From positions 1 through 16,707 of the forward strand of contig JBIOYL010000237.1 of NCBI GenBank assembly GCA_044870185.1: a stretch of DNA of 16,707 nucleotides, given 5' to 3'. Positions within the stretch are counted from its first letter, which is position 1, and every line of letters starts with the position of its first letter. Of this stretch, positions 1 through 7,289 are shown one piece after another. This DNA is from JBIOYL01 sp044870185. Its GTDB lineage: Bacteria; Actinomycetota; CALGFH01. The position numbers and the translations under genes were made by a program. The notes below the pieces were generated by a model. The model worked only from the letters and a program-made list of their open reading frames with translations. It was not told the origin of the DNA and did not search any database.

Positions 1-373
1 GACCTGAAGCTGAAACCGCTGGGGGGAGGTCACCACCAAGGCAACCTATCTGGCCAGGTCGGCCCAGCGCCAACCTCGCGCACGGTGGTACCAGGAAGGG
101 CGAGCAAGCGGTTGAATGCAGCAGTGATGCGCACGGGCGTTGGACCTTCGGGTTGGGGCTTGGACACCTACCAACCTTACGGTCCGCCGTGCGCGTCACC
201 CATCCCAGCCCCACACCTCGTTCATGCCGTCCGACCGGCACCTTCAGGCGTCAAGGACCCGATCGATCACAGTTGGCCTCCAGATGAGGCCTGCTCGCGG
301 TCCGTAGGGCTCGGAAAGAGCATAACCCGATCCTTGTCAGCCTGCCGCCGCCGTTCGATCTGGGAGGAGCACG
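1..373. other. Non-coding leader upstream of phosphoketolase
   Basis: I find no convincing gene here. Base composition is visibly less GC-biased than in the neighbouring genes. The one open frame on the plus strand (85-432) has no family resemblance and runs into the xfp start. The last bases hold a strong ribosome site, GGGAGGAG, ending a few bases before the xfp ATG. Weak promoter-like words occur (TTGTCA near 335, CATAAC near 319), but they do not form a well-spaced pair, so no promoter is called. The xfp promoter probably lies in this stretch. Confidence 0.5.
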
Positions 374-2809
374 ATGACCAATACCGCTGCAGCCGACCTG
401 CAGGCCGGCCGGGGTCCGCTGGACCCGGATGAGCTCGCCCACCTCGATGCGTACTGGCGGGCAGCGAACTACCTGTCGGTCGGCCAGATCTACCTGCTCG
501 ACAACCCGTTGCTGCGCGAGCCGCTGCGCCTGGAGCACGTCAAGCCGCGCCTGCTGGGTCACTGGGGCACCACCCCCGGGCTGAACTTCATCTACGCGCA
601 CATGAACCGGGTCATCCGGCGGGAGGACCTCGACGCGATCTACGTGACCGGGCCCGGGCACGGCGGCCCAGGGCTGGTCGCCAACGTCTACCTGGAGGGC
701 ACCTACTCGGAGGTCTACCCGCACATCGGCCCCGACGAGGAGGGGCTGCGCCGGCTGTTTCGCCAGTTCTCGTTCCCGGGCGGCATCCCCAGCCATGTGG
801 CGCCGGAGACGCCGGGATCGATCAACGAGGGCGGCGAGCTCGGCTACGCGCTGGTGCACGCCTACGGCGCCGCCTTCGACAACCCCGACCTGCTGGTCTG
901 CTGCGTGGTCGGCGACGGGGAGGCAGAGACGGGTCCGTTGGCCGCGAGCTGGCATTCCAACAAGTTCCTCGACCCGGTCACCGACGGTGCCGTCCTGCCG
1001 ATCCTGCACCTGAACGGCTACAAGATCGCCGGGCCCACGATCCTGGCCCGCATCCCCGAAGACGAGCTCCGCGCCCTGCTGGAGGGCTACGGGTATGCGC
1101 CGCGCTTCGTGACCGGGTCGGAGCCCGAGGCCATGCACCAGCAGATGGCGGCCACGCTGGACGAGGTCGTCGCCGAAATCCGCGCTATCCAGCGGCGCGC
1201 CCGCGCCGAGGGGGACCCGACCCGGCCGCGCTGGCCGATGATCGTGCTGCGGACGCCCAAGGGGTGGACCGGTCCCGCCGAGGTCGACGGCGTGCAGGTC
1301 GAGGGCACCTTCCGGGCGCACCAGGTGCCGCTCGCGGGCCTGGCCCAGCGGCCGGAGCACCTACGCGAGCTGGAAGCCTGGCTGCGCTCCTACCGGCCGC
1401 AGGAGCTGTTCGACGCGCGGGGGGCCTTCCGCTCGGAGCTGGCCGAGCTGGCACCCCGAGGTGAGCGGCGCATGGGCGCCAACCCGCATGCCAACGGCGG
1501 TCGCCTCACGCGCCCGCTGGAGCTGCCCGACTTCCACGCCTACGCCGTCGACGTGCCCAAGCCGGGGACCGCCACCGCCGAGGCCACCCGTGTGCTCGGC
1601 GCGTTCCTCCGCGACGTGATCGCCGCCAACCCGCGCAGCTTCCGGCTCATGGGTCCCGACGAGACCAACTCCAACCGCCTGAACGCGGTCTTCGAGACCA
1701 CCGACCGGGCCTGGGACGCTGAGCGGGTGCCCGGCGACGACCACCTGGCCCCGGACGGCCGGGTGATGGAGGTGCTCAGCGAGCACCTGTGCCAGGGCTG
1801 GCTGGAGGGCTACCTGCTCACCGGCCGGCACGGGCTGTTCAACTGCTACGAGGCGTTCATCCACATCGTCGACTCGATGTTCAACCAGCACGCCAAGTGG
1901 CTGGAGTCGACCAACCGTATCGGCTGGCGGCGGCCGATCCCCTCGCTGAACTACCTGCTGTCCTCGCACGTCTGGCGCCAGGACCACAACGGCTTCTCCC
2001 ACCAGGACCCGGGCTTCCTGGACCTGGTGGTCAACAAGCAGGCCGGGGTCATCCGCGTGTACCTGCCGCCGGACGCCAACTGCCTACTGTCGGTGGCCGA
2101 CCACTGCCTACGCAGCCGCCAGTACGTCAACGTGATCGTGGCCGGCAAGCAGCCGGCGCTGCAGTACCTGACGATGGACCAGGCGGTGCTGCACTGCACG
2201 CGCGGGATCGGCATCTGGGAGTGGGCCAGCAACGACGACGGCGACCCCGACGTGGTGCTCGCCTGCGCCGGCGACATCCCGACCCTGGAGACCCTGGCCG
2301 CGGTGGCGCTGCTGCGCGCGCACCTGCCCGAGCTGCGCGTGCGGGTGATCAACGTGGTCGACCTGATGCGCCTGCAGCCGGCCTCCGAGCACCCGCACGG
2401 GCTCCCCGACGCCGAGTTCGATGCGCTGTTCACCCGCGACCGCCCGGTCATCTTCGCCTACCACGGCTACCCGGCGCTGATCCACCGCCTGACCTACCGG
2501 CGCACCAACCATGCCGGCCTGCACGTGCGCGGCTTCAAGGAGGAGGGCACCACCACCACGCCGTTCGACATGGTGATGCTCAACGACCTGGACCGCTTCC
2601 ACCTGGTCATGGATGTGATCGACCGGGTGCCCGGCCTGGCCCAGCGGGCGGCGGCGCTGCGTCAGCGCATGGGCGACGAGCGGCTGCGCCACCGCGCGTA
2701 CACACGGCAGGTGGGCGACGACGCCCCGGACGTCAGGGACTGGGTGTGGCCCGGGTCGCCGCCACCGCCCGAGGCCACCACCCACGCCCAGCGCGGCCAG
2801 CCGGCCTAA
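374..2809 (+). CDS. xfp: Phosphoketolase (xylulose-5-P/fructose-6-P), Xfp family
   Basis: This is a full-length thiamine-diphosphate phosphoketolase of 811 residues, within the usual family length of about 790-830. Family members cleave xylulose-5-phosphate, and often fructose-6-phosphate, with phosphate to give acetyl-phosphate plus glyceraldehyde-3-phosphate or erythrose-4-phosphate in the cytoplasm. Visible motifs are GPGHGGPG (about 93-100), the ThDP/Mg site GDGEAETGP (180-188), LNGYKIAGPTI (213-223), GWTGP (297-301) and SHQDPGF (542-548). The ATG at 374 is chosen because GGGAGGAG sits just upstream and the protein begins in register with the family. No acetate kinase or phosphotransacetylase gene lies beside it, so the fate of the acetyl-phosphate is not shown here. 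Whether it accepts one or both sugar phosphates cannot be decided from sequence. Confidence 0.97.
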   Translation: MTNTAAADLQAGRGPLDPDELAHLDAYWRAANYLSVGQIYLLDNPLLREPLRLEHVKPRLLGHWGTTPGLNFIYAHMNRVIRREDLDAIYVTGPGHGGPGLVANVYLEGTYSEVYPHIGPDEEGLRRLFRQFSFPGGIPSHVAPETPGSINEGGELGYALVHAYGAAFDNPDLLVCCVVGDGEAETGPLAASWHSNKFLDPVTDGAVLPILHLNGYKIAGPTILARIPEDELRALLEGYGYAPRFVTGSEPEAMHQQMAATLDEVVAEIRAIQRRARAEGDPTRPRWPMIVLRTPKGWTGPAEVDGVQVEGTFRAHQVPLAGLAQRPEHLRELEAWLRSYRPQELFDARGAFRSELAELAPRGERRMGANPHANGGRLTRPLELPDFHAYAVDVPKPGTATAEATRVLGAFLRDVIAANPRSFRLMGPDETNSNRLNAVFETTDRAWDAERVPGDDHLAPDGRVMEVLSEHLCQGWLEGYLLTGRHGLFNCYEAFIHIVDSMFNQHAKWLESTNRIGWRRPIPSLNYLLSSHVWRQDHNGFSHQDPGFLDLVVNKQAGVIRVYLPPDANCLLSVADHCLRSRQYVNVIVAGKQPALQYLTMDQAVLHCTRGIGIWEWASNDDGDPDVVLACAGDIPTLETLAAVALLRAHLPELRVRVINVVDLMRLQPASEHPHGLPDAEFDALFTRDRPVIFAYHGYPALIHRLTYRRTNHAGLHVRGFKEEGTTTTPFDMVMLNDLDRFHLVMDVIDRVPGLAQRAAALRQRMGDERLRHRAYTRQVGDDAPDVRDWVWPGSPPPPEATTHAQRGQPA

Positions 2810-2841
2810 CGCCGCCCGGTCCGACCGGTCCGACCGGCCCA

Positions 2842-2868
2842 CCGGCGGCGCCTTGGGTTGCCCGCCGG
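2842..2868 (+). terminator. Possible hairpin downstream of xfp
   Basis: CCGGCGG (2842-2848) can pair with CCGCCGG (2862-2868) around a 13-nt loop, 33 nt after the xfp stop. No T-run follows, so it would be a non-classical terminator at best. In DNA this GC-rich, such stems arise by chance. The spacer also has a doubled GGTCCGACC at about 2818-2836. Confidence 0.22.
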
Positions 2869-3008
2869 CGGTGTCGGTCGCACGAACGGCCGATACTGGG
2901 GCACGATCTGGAGCGCACAAGCCCTGGGCCGGGGGCTGCGGAGCGGGCTCCGGAGAAGGCGCCCGAACGATCCGGCCCCCTTGGGGCCATGACCATCGAG
3001 GGGGGCAC

Positions 3009-3869
3009 GTGCCCGAGAAGTTCCCTCAGCCGGCAGGCGACGCCATCGTCCGCACCGCTTCGGCCGGCGGCGCGGGGCCGCCCACCTCGGTGGAGGCCGA
3101 CGAGGAGCGCGCGCCGACCGGCCGCCTGCGCCGCCTGATCAGCATCGAGTCGGCCGCGGTCGCGCTCGGCTACCTGGCGACCACGTTCCGTGAGGGCACG
3201 CCGGGCTCGCCGGTCCAGTGGAGCTGGGTCGCGGCCGGCGGCGTGGCGGTCGGCGTCCCGCTGTGGGTCAAGGCCCGCCGCGAGCTGCGGCAGGCGGCCG
3301 CGGCCCGCTCGGCCGAGTCGCTCGCCGTCGAGGCGGACGCCAAGCTCCGCCTGGTGGTCGGGGACGTGACCACCCCGATCGCCGAGGTCGTCGGCCGGGT
3401 CCACCAGGCCGACCGGCGTGAGCGCGCCCAGCTCCGCGGGCAGCTCACCCAGCTCGTCGTGGAGGCGGCCGCCGACCTGTGCGACGGGGAGCGCACCCGC
3501 GCCATCTTCTTCCAGCTCGACCGCGGCGCCATGCACGCGGTCGCGTTCACCGGCCGGGCCGACATCCCGACCACGGTGTTCACCGACGCCCCGGGGGACC
3601 GGCGCGGCCAGGAGGCGCTGCTGCTGGTACGCAACCACGACTACCTGATGGTCGACGACCTGCGTGCCGAGCCGCTGCCGCCCGGGGTCGAGCCACGCCC
3701 CGGCGCCGTCTACAACGCGTTCATCAGCGTGGCCGTGTTCTGCGGCGACCAGGACTTCGGCATGCTCACGGTCGACGCGCCCACCTCGGGCGCCTTCGAC
3801 GAGGCCGACCTGGTGGTGGTGCGGGCCATGGCCCAGCTCCTTGGCGCCGGCCTTGTGGACGGCCGCTGA
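3009..3869 (+). CDS. Membrane-anchored GAF-domain protein
   Basis: A 286-residue protein. The N-terminus (1-40) is polar. Residues about 47-60 and 71-87 are hydrophobic and could form one or two membrane segments. A charged, probably helical linker (88-145) leads to a C-terminal GAF-type domain (about 145-283) with the usual ending in which a 'GMLTVDAP' strand is followed by an acidic helix start and a final helix. GAF domains bind small ligands or mediate dimerisation; the ligand is unknown. No kinase, cyclase or DNA-binding part is present, so it is a sensor without an obvious output. The GTG at 3009 is chosen because GAGGGGG lies just upstream; the frame stays open back to 2853 but that part is low-complexity and has no ribosome site. 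The 57-residue gene follows 45 nt downstream and may be co-transcribed. Confidence 0.8.
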   Translation: MPEKFPQPAGDAIVRTASAGGAGPPTSVEADEERAPTGRLRRLISIESAAVALGYLATTFREGTPGSPVQWSWVAAGGVAVGVPLWVKARRELRQAAAARSAESLAVEADAKLRLVVGDVTTPIAEVVGRVHQADRRERAQLRGQLTQLVVEAAADLCDGERTRAIFFQLDRGAMHAVAFTGRADIPTTVFTDAPGDRRGQEALLLVRNHDYLMVDDLRAEPLPPGVEPRPGAVYNAFISVAVFCGDQDFGMLTVDAPTSGAFDEADLVVVRAMAQLLGAGLVDGR

Positions 3870-3914
3870 ACCTGGCAAGGTGAGCTGGCAACCTGTGAGG
3901 GGGAGGGAGCGGCA

Positions 3915-4088
3915 ATGAAACGAGGCCGGGTGGTCCCGGACGAAGCCCGCGCCTGGAGCGCCGGCCGGCTGCCGTCGAGCGACTACTTCGCCTGGGCTCG
4001 CCGCCGCGCCCTGACCGCCGCCGGCGACGCCGTCCGCGAGCGCCTGCGCCAGGGCGGCGAGAACGGGCTGGCCCCGAGGCGGGACTGA
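3915..4088 (+). CDS. Small hypothetical protein, 57 residues
   Basis: A short gene of 57 codons starting ATG at 3915 and ending TGA at 4086-4088. It is supported by a strong ribosome site, GGGAGGGAG, a few bases upstream, and by its position 45 nt after the GAF protein on the same strand. The protein is basic and rich in Arg and Ala, with a central stretch (SSDYFAWARRRALTAAGDAV) likely to be helical. There is no signal peptide, membrane segment or metal-binding motif. I do not recognise the family. It could be a small regulator or partner of the upstream GAF protein, but that is inferred only from adjacency. Confidence 0.6.
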   Translation: MKRGRVVPDEARAWSAGRLPSSDYFAWARRRALTAAGDAVRERLRQGGENGLAPRRD

Positions 4089-4103
4089 GCCCGCAGCGGG
4101 GCA

Positions 4104-4154
4104 GGCCGAACCCAAGGCGAGGCCGAACCCGAGGCAGGGCCGAGTCCGAGGCGG
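4104..4154. repeat. Three tandem 17-bp repeats between convergent genes
   Basis: Three head-to-tail 17-bp units occupy 4104-4120, 4121-4137 and 4138-4154. Each begins GGCCGA and contains a CC(A/G)AGGC core. The first two differ at about three positions and the third is more diverged. They lie in the spacer between the 57-residue gene and the end of the exporter gene. No spacers separate the units, so this is a simple tandem repeat and not a CRISPR. Confidence 0.75.
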
Positions 4155-4174
4155 CTGGGCCGCCGGCCGGCCGG

Positions 4175-5074
4175 TCAGGCAGAGGGCGCCTGCGCCCGTG
4201 CCGCCCTGGCGGCACCGACGCTGGCGACCGTCACCATGGCGATGGCGGCGAGCTGGCGTGGCTGGAGCGTCTCGTGCAGGACCGCGAAGCCGGCCAGCGC
4301 GGCGGCGGCCGGCTCCAGGCTCATCAGCACCCCGAAGGTCTTGGCCGGCAGGCGGCGCAGCGCCTCGAGCTCGAGCGAGTAGGGGATCGCCGACGACAGC
4401 AACCCGACCCCGACGCCGGCCGCCAGCAGCCCCGGGGCGAGCAGGGCGGCGCCGCCGGCGACGATGCCGGCCGGCGCGAGGACCAGGGCGGCGGCCGCCA
4501 GCGCGATGGCGAGCCCGGCGCCGCTCGAAAAGACCCGACCGACCCGCTGGCTGAGCAGGATGTAGCCGCCCCACAGGGAGCCGGCGAGCAGGGCGAAGCC
4601 GATCCCGGTGGCCGACAGGGGCCCGCCGCCGCGGGTGAGCAGCACGACGCCGGCGCCGGCCAGGACCGCCCAGAGCACGTCGCGGGCGTTGCGTGACCCG
4701 GCCACGGCGACGGCGAGGGGGCCGATGAACTCGATGGTCACGGCCACCCCGAGGGGGATGCGGGCGATCGCCTCGTAGAAGGCGAGGTTCATCGCTCCGA
4801 GCACGACGCCGAAGGCGAGCGCGAGGGCCAGGTCGCGGCGCCGGTGCCCGGCCAGGCGCGGCCGCGACAGTGCGCACAGCACCAGCGCGGCCACCCCGAC
4901 GCGCAGCAGCACGACGCCCGGCGGCCCGAGCCGCGCGAACAGCTCCTTGGCCAGGGCTGCCCCGAGCTGGACCGAGCCGATCGAGACGAGCACGAGCGCG
5001 GTCGGCGGCAGCCGGCGGAGCAGGCCGCCGGTCCGGGCCGGCGCCAGGGGCCGGGAGCGGGTGGAGGAACGCAT
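4175..5074 (-). CDS. RhtA-type EamA/DMT family exporter
   Basis: A 299-residue inner-membrane protein with about ten hydrophobic helices in two EamA repeats (roughly 25-140 and 150-285). It resembles E. coli RhtA, the threonine/homoserine exporter, in specific segments: the first helix ends 'LGAALAKELF', then 'NLAFYEAIARIPLGVAVTIEF', 'GPLAVA', and late 'AIPYSLELEALRRLP' and 'FGVLMSLEPA'. Family members export small amino acids or related metabolites by a drug/metabolite-transporter mechanism; the substrate here is not proven. The ATG at 5074 is chosen because homology begins soon after it. No good ribosome site is visible, and the frame stays open further upstream through repeats, so the start is the weakest part of the call. 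It converges with the 57-residue gene. Its upstream region holds DnaA-box-like sites. Confidence 0.88.
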   Translation of the reverse strand: MRSSTRSRPLAPARTGGLLRRLPPTALVLVSIGSVQLGAALAKELFARLGPPGVVLLRVGVAALVLCALSRPRLAGHRRRDLALALAFGVVLGAMNLAFYEAIARIPLGVAVTIEFIGPLAVAVAGSRNARDVLWAVLAGAGVVLLTRGGGPLSATGIGFALLAGSLWGGYILLSQRVGRVFSSGAGLAIALAAAALVLAPAGIVAGGAALLAPGLLAAGVGVGLLSSAIPYSLELEALRRLPAKTFGVLMSLEPAAAALAGFAVLHETLQPRQLAAIAMVTVASVGAARAARAQAPSA

Positions 5075-5184
5075 GCGCCCAGTGTGCCGGACGCCGCGCT
5101 CGCCGAGCGGACGCTTGGGCCAGGCCCAGGGCGGGCACGGCGCCGACCGGCGACGAGTCCACGTAGCCCTTCGTGTACACAGCG

Positions 5185-5227
5185 TTGTCCACAGGTGTGG
5201 ACAAGCTGCTCCCCCGGCTGTGGATAG
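5185..5227. promoter_or_regulatory. Cluster of three DnaA-box-like 9-mers
   Basis: TTGTCCACA (5185-5193) and its exact inverse TGTGGACAA (5196-5204) form a tight palindrome with a 2-nt centre. A third site, TGTGGATAG (5219-5227), is the inverse of CTATCCACA, one base from the E. coli TTATCCACA box. TTGTCCACA matches the DnaA box known for high-GC actinobacteria such as Streptomyces. A perfect palindrome GTGTACAC (5173-5180) lies just before the cluster. The sites lie in the spacer upstream of the minus-strand exporter and downstream of the PRC-barrel genes. They could be a DnaA-binding regulatory or titration site, or an operator for another dimeric regulator. Confidence 0.55.
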
Positions 5228-5236
5228 ATGAACGGG

Positions 5237-5268
5237 TCGCTCCCGCCACGGATCGCTCCCGCCACGGA
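5237..5268. repeat. Two tandem 16-bp repeats
   Basis: The 16-bp unit beginning TCGCTCCCGCCACGGA occurs twice without a gap (5237-5252 and 5253-5268), followed by the first bases of a third copy. It follows the DnaA-box-like cluster immediately. Confidence 0.8.
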
Positions 5269-5280
5269 TCGCCGGGAGCC

Positions 5281-5318
5281 CCCGGCATCCCGGCATCCCG
5301 GCATCCCGGCATCCCGGC
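5281..5318. repeat. Octamer tandem repeat, CCCGGCAT x4
   Basis: Four perfect copies of CCCGGCAT (5281-5312) are followed by a partial fifth, CCCGGC (5313-5318). It is non-coding and lies between the stop of the second PRC-barrel gene and the exporter start. A perfect octamer array of this kind can change copy number by slippage. Confidence 0.9.
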
Positions 5319-5341
5319 CCCGGCCGACGGCTGCCGGCCGC

Positions 5342-5683
5342 CTACTCCGAGGGCGGCGCGGGCGGCAGGTCGTCGGCCGAGACCGAGATCGTGGCCCGGC
5401 CGGCCTCGATCGAGCGGATGCGCTCCCAGGCCACGTAGCGGCCGCCGTGGCGCAGGCCGCCGACGACCCACCTGACCATGGCCGGCCCGCCCATCGTGGC
5501 GCGGTCGTAGCCGAGCCGGGCGCCGAGCGCGCGCCGGCCGACCACGAGCCCGGCGACGCGGAAGCTGTGGCCGAAGGCGCCGACCGGGGGGCCGTCCTGG
5601 GCCAGGTGCACGTCGTGCACCTGGCCGGCGCTGCGGCCCTGCCCGTCGACCACCTCGACGCCGAGCAGCTCACTCAGGCGCAT
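5342..5683 (-). CDS. PRC-barrel domain protein, second of pair
   Basis: A 113-residue soluble protein. The N-terminal half, with 'LLGVEVVDGQGRSAGQVHDVHL' at about 6-27, has the PRC-barrel pattern of a beta strand, a D-x-x-G-R/K turn and an acidic strand. PRC-barrels are small beta-barrel modules found in RimM, in photosynthetic reaction-centre H subunits and fused to transport-related proteins, where they usually mediate protein contacts. A further strand-rich region (to about 100) and a Pro-rich tail follow. The ATG at 5683 has GGGAG upstream and overlaps the end of the preceding PRC gene by 14 nt, which suggests coupled translation. It is the last gene of the transporter run. It has no enzyme motif and no membrane segment. 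A role as accessory or regulator of the Nramp-like transporter is inferred from context only. Confidence 0.72.
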   Translation of the reverse strand: MRLSELLGVEVVDGQGRSAGQVHDVHLAQDGPPVGAFGHSFRVAGLVVGRRALGARLGYDRATMGGPAMVRWVVGGLRHGGRYVAWERIRSIEAGRATISVSADDLPPAPPSE

Positions 5684-6056
5684 GCCAGGCTCCCGGAATG
5701 CGGCCGATGAGGTGGTCGCGCACCCACTCGTCCATGCGCGCGACCTCGAGGTGCTGCTTGCCGACCGACAGTCGCACGTCGTTGCCCACGTCGGCGACCA
5801 GGCCGAACGGGATGCGGGCGGGGACCTCGTGGCCGGCGGTGGGCAGGCTGCGGGCGAACCAGTCGGCCAGGCGGCCCAGGCGCCCGCCGAGCCGGGACGC
5901 CAGCCCGCCGGGGCCGGCCAGGATCGCGGTCACATAGGGCGCCCCGCCCTCCGGCCAGGTCAGCTCGAGGTCGTCGACCTTGCCGGCCAGCCTGCCGTCG
6001 GCGTCGACGATCTGGCGGTCGAGCAGGTGCAGGCCGGCCTGCAGCTCGCGGGCCAT
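5670..6056 (-). CDS. PRC-barrel domain protein, first of pair
   Basis: A 128-residue soluble protein with a PRC-barrel signature near its start: 'LLDRQIVDADGRLAGKVDDLEL' at about 11-32, followed by 'PYVTAILAGPGGLASRLGGRLG' (40-61). It shares the strand-turn-strand pattern with the next gene but is not a close copy. AGGAGG lies 8 nt before the ATG at 6056. The start is only 3 nt after the stop of the Nramp-like gene, and its 3' end overlaps the next PRC gene. From memory, similar pairs of PRC modules in actinobacteria are found fused to MgtE N-terminal/CBS parts next to Nramp-like genes. Here those parts are absent, leaving bare PRC modules. The role is probably cytoplasmic protein-protein contact with the transporter; this is inference. 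Confidence 0.72.
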   Translation of the reverse strand: MARELQAGLHLLDRQIVDADGRLAGKVDDLELTWPEGGAPYVTAILAGPGGLASRLGGRLGRLADWFARSLPTAGHEVPARIPFGLVADVGNDVRLSVGKQHLEVARMDEWVRDHLIGRIPGAWHAPE

Positions 6057-6059
6057 CCG

Positions 6060-7289
6060 TCAGCCTCCTGCCTTGGTGAGGAGCATGAGCGGAAGGGTGG
6101 CCAGCGACGCCACGACGAGCAGCACCAGGAACACCGAGGCGACGGCGTTGGTCAGCTTGGAGTTGGTCTTGTCGCCCAGGTAGTCCGGGTCGTTGGCCAC
6201 CACCAGCAGCGGGAGGTAGGTGAGCGGCAGCGAGGCGGCGGCCAGCACGATCGTGTACTCGGTGAGCTTGATCGGGTCGATCGTAGTCAGCATGAGCAGG
6301 ATCCCGGCCAGGATGGAGCCCAGCACGACCAGATGGAAGCGGGGCGCCTCGGCCGGCTTGACGAACTTGCCCCACTGCCAGCCGAAGTACTGGGCGATGC
6401 AGTAGCCGCAGGACAGCCCGGTCTCCAGCGCCGCGCCGAAGGTGCAGGCGACAAAGCCCAGCAGCAGTACGGCCAGGCCCAGCTTGCCGAGCACCAGCGC
6501 GGTCGGCAGGGCGACCTGGGACAGATGGTCGGCCTGGATGCCCTGGGGCTGCAGGAACAGGGTGGCGCCGGCCATGAGCGCCAGCGAGAGCAGGCCGCCG
6601 AGGGGGAAGCCGAGGTAGACGTTGGCCCGGTTGACCGCCAGGTCGGACCGGGTCCAGCCCTCCTCGACGGCGCCGGAGGAGAAGAAGAACACCTCGTAGG
6701 GGGTCATGGCCGCGCCGAGCAGCCCGATCGCGAAGTAGGCGTAGGTCGGGCGGCCCTCGCCCTGTGGTACCGACGGATGCACCGCCCCGTTCCACAGGGC
6801 GTGCACGTCGGGGTGGGCGCGCCACAGTGTGACCGCCAGCACCACCGTGGCGAGGCCGAGCAGGCCGAACAGGTTCTCCAGCAGCGAGAACGGCAGCCGC
6901 CAGATGACGACCCAGACCCCCAAGCCGACCAGCGGCACCCAGAACAGGTAGCTGACGCTGGTCGCGAGCTCGATGGCGAGCGCCACCCCGCCGATCTCGG
7001 CGGCCACGGTGAGCAGGGTGATGAAGAACGATGCGAGCAGGTTCACCAGTGCCACCCGGGCGCCCAGCCGCTCGCGCACGACGTCGAACACGGCGCGCTT
7101 GGAGATCGTGGCCACCCGGCCGGCCATCTCCGCGTACACCACGATGCCGATCACGCCGACGACCGTGACCCAGGCTAGCGACATGCCGAAGCGGGCGCCG
7201 GCCTGGGTGTTGGCGACCAGGTCGCCGATGTCGATGAACCCGCCGATGGCGGTCAGGATGCCGAGCGCGACGTCGAGGAGCTTCCTCAC
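6060..7289 (-). CDS. Nramp-family-like metal ion transporter, divergent metal site
   Basis: A 409-residue membrane protein with about eleven hydrophobic segments and the Nramp (natural resistance-associated macrophage protein) layout. Helix 1 has 'GGFIDIGDLVANTQAG' (16-31) where Nramp proteins have G-Y/F-I-D-P-G-N, so the metal-site Asp is kept (D20) but Pro-Gly-Asn has become Ile-Gly-Asp. Helix 6 has 'GAAMTPYEVFFFSS' (192-205) where the family has a Met-Pro-His motif, so the metal-binding Met aligns with Thr196 and the His with Tyr198. Canonical Nramp/MntH proteins are proton-coupled Mn/Fe importers; here selectivity is probably altered, possibly towards harder cations. The start is a GTG (7289-7287) that overlaps the lipoprotein stop as GTGA. 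It is followed after 3 nt by the PRC-barrel genes. The family assignment is firm; the substrate is unknown. Confidence 0.85.
   Translation of the reverse strand: MRKLLDVALGILTAIGGFIDIGDLVANTQAGARFGMSLAWVTVVGVIGIVVYAEMAGRVATISKRAVFDVVRERLGARVALVNLLASFFITLLTVAAEIGGVALAIELATSVSYLFWVPLVGLGVWVVIWRLPFSLLENLFGLLGLATVVLAVTLWRAHPDVHALWNGAVHPSVPQGEGRPTYAYFAIGLLGAAMTPYEVFFFSSGAVEEGWTRSDLAVNRANVYLGFPLGGLLSLALMAGATLFLQPQGIQADHLSQVALPTALVLGKLGLAVLLLGFVACTFGAALETGLSCGYCIAQYFGWQWGKFVKPAEAPRFHLVVLGSILAGILLMLTTIDPIKLTEYTIVLAAASLPLTYLPLLVVANDPDYLGDKTNSKLTNAVASVFLVLLVVASLATLPLMLLTKAGG

Noticed and set aside
85..432. 115-codon open frame upstream of and overlapping the xfp start
   Set aside because: No family resemblance, no ribosome site, composition like random GC-rich sequence, and it overlaps a certain gene start.
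2853..3008. N-terminal extension of the membrane GAF protein to 2853
   Set aside because: Low-complexity product without a ribosome site. The GTG at 3009 has GAGGGGG before it.
5173..5227. Chromosomal origin of replication
   Set aside because: Only three boxes, no AT-rich unwinding region, and no dnaA, dnaN, recF, gyr or parAB genes nearby.
5237..5318. CRISPR array
   Set aside because: Units are 8 or 16 bp and directly abutting without spacers, and there are no cas genes.
2733..5471. 912-codon minus-strand frame crossing the GAF gene, the exporter and spacers
   Set aside because: It is antisense to or out of frame with recognised genes and its product is Arg/Ala/Gly/Pro noise, an effect of scarce stop codons in high-GC DNA.
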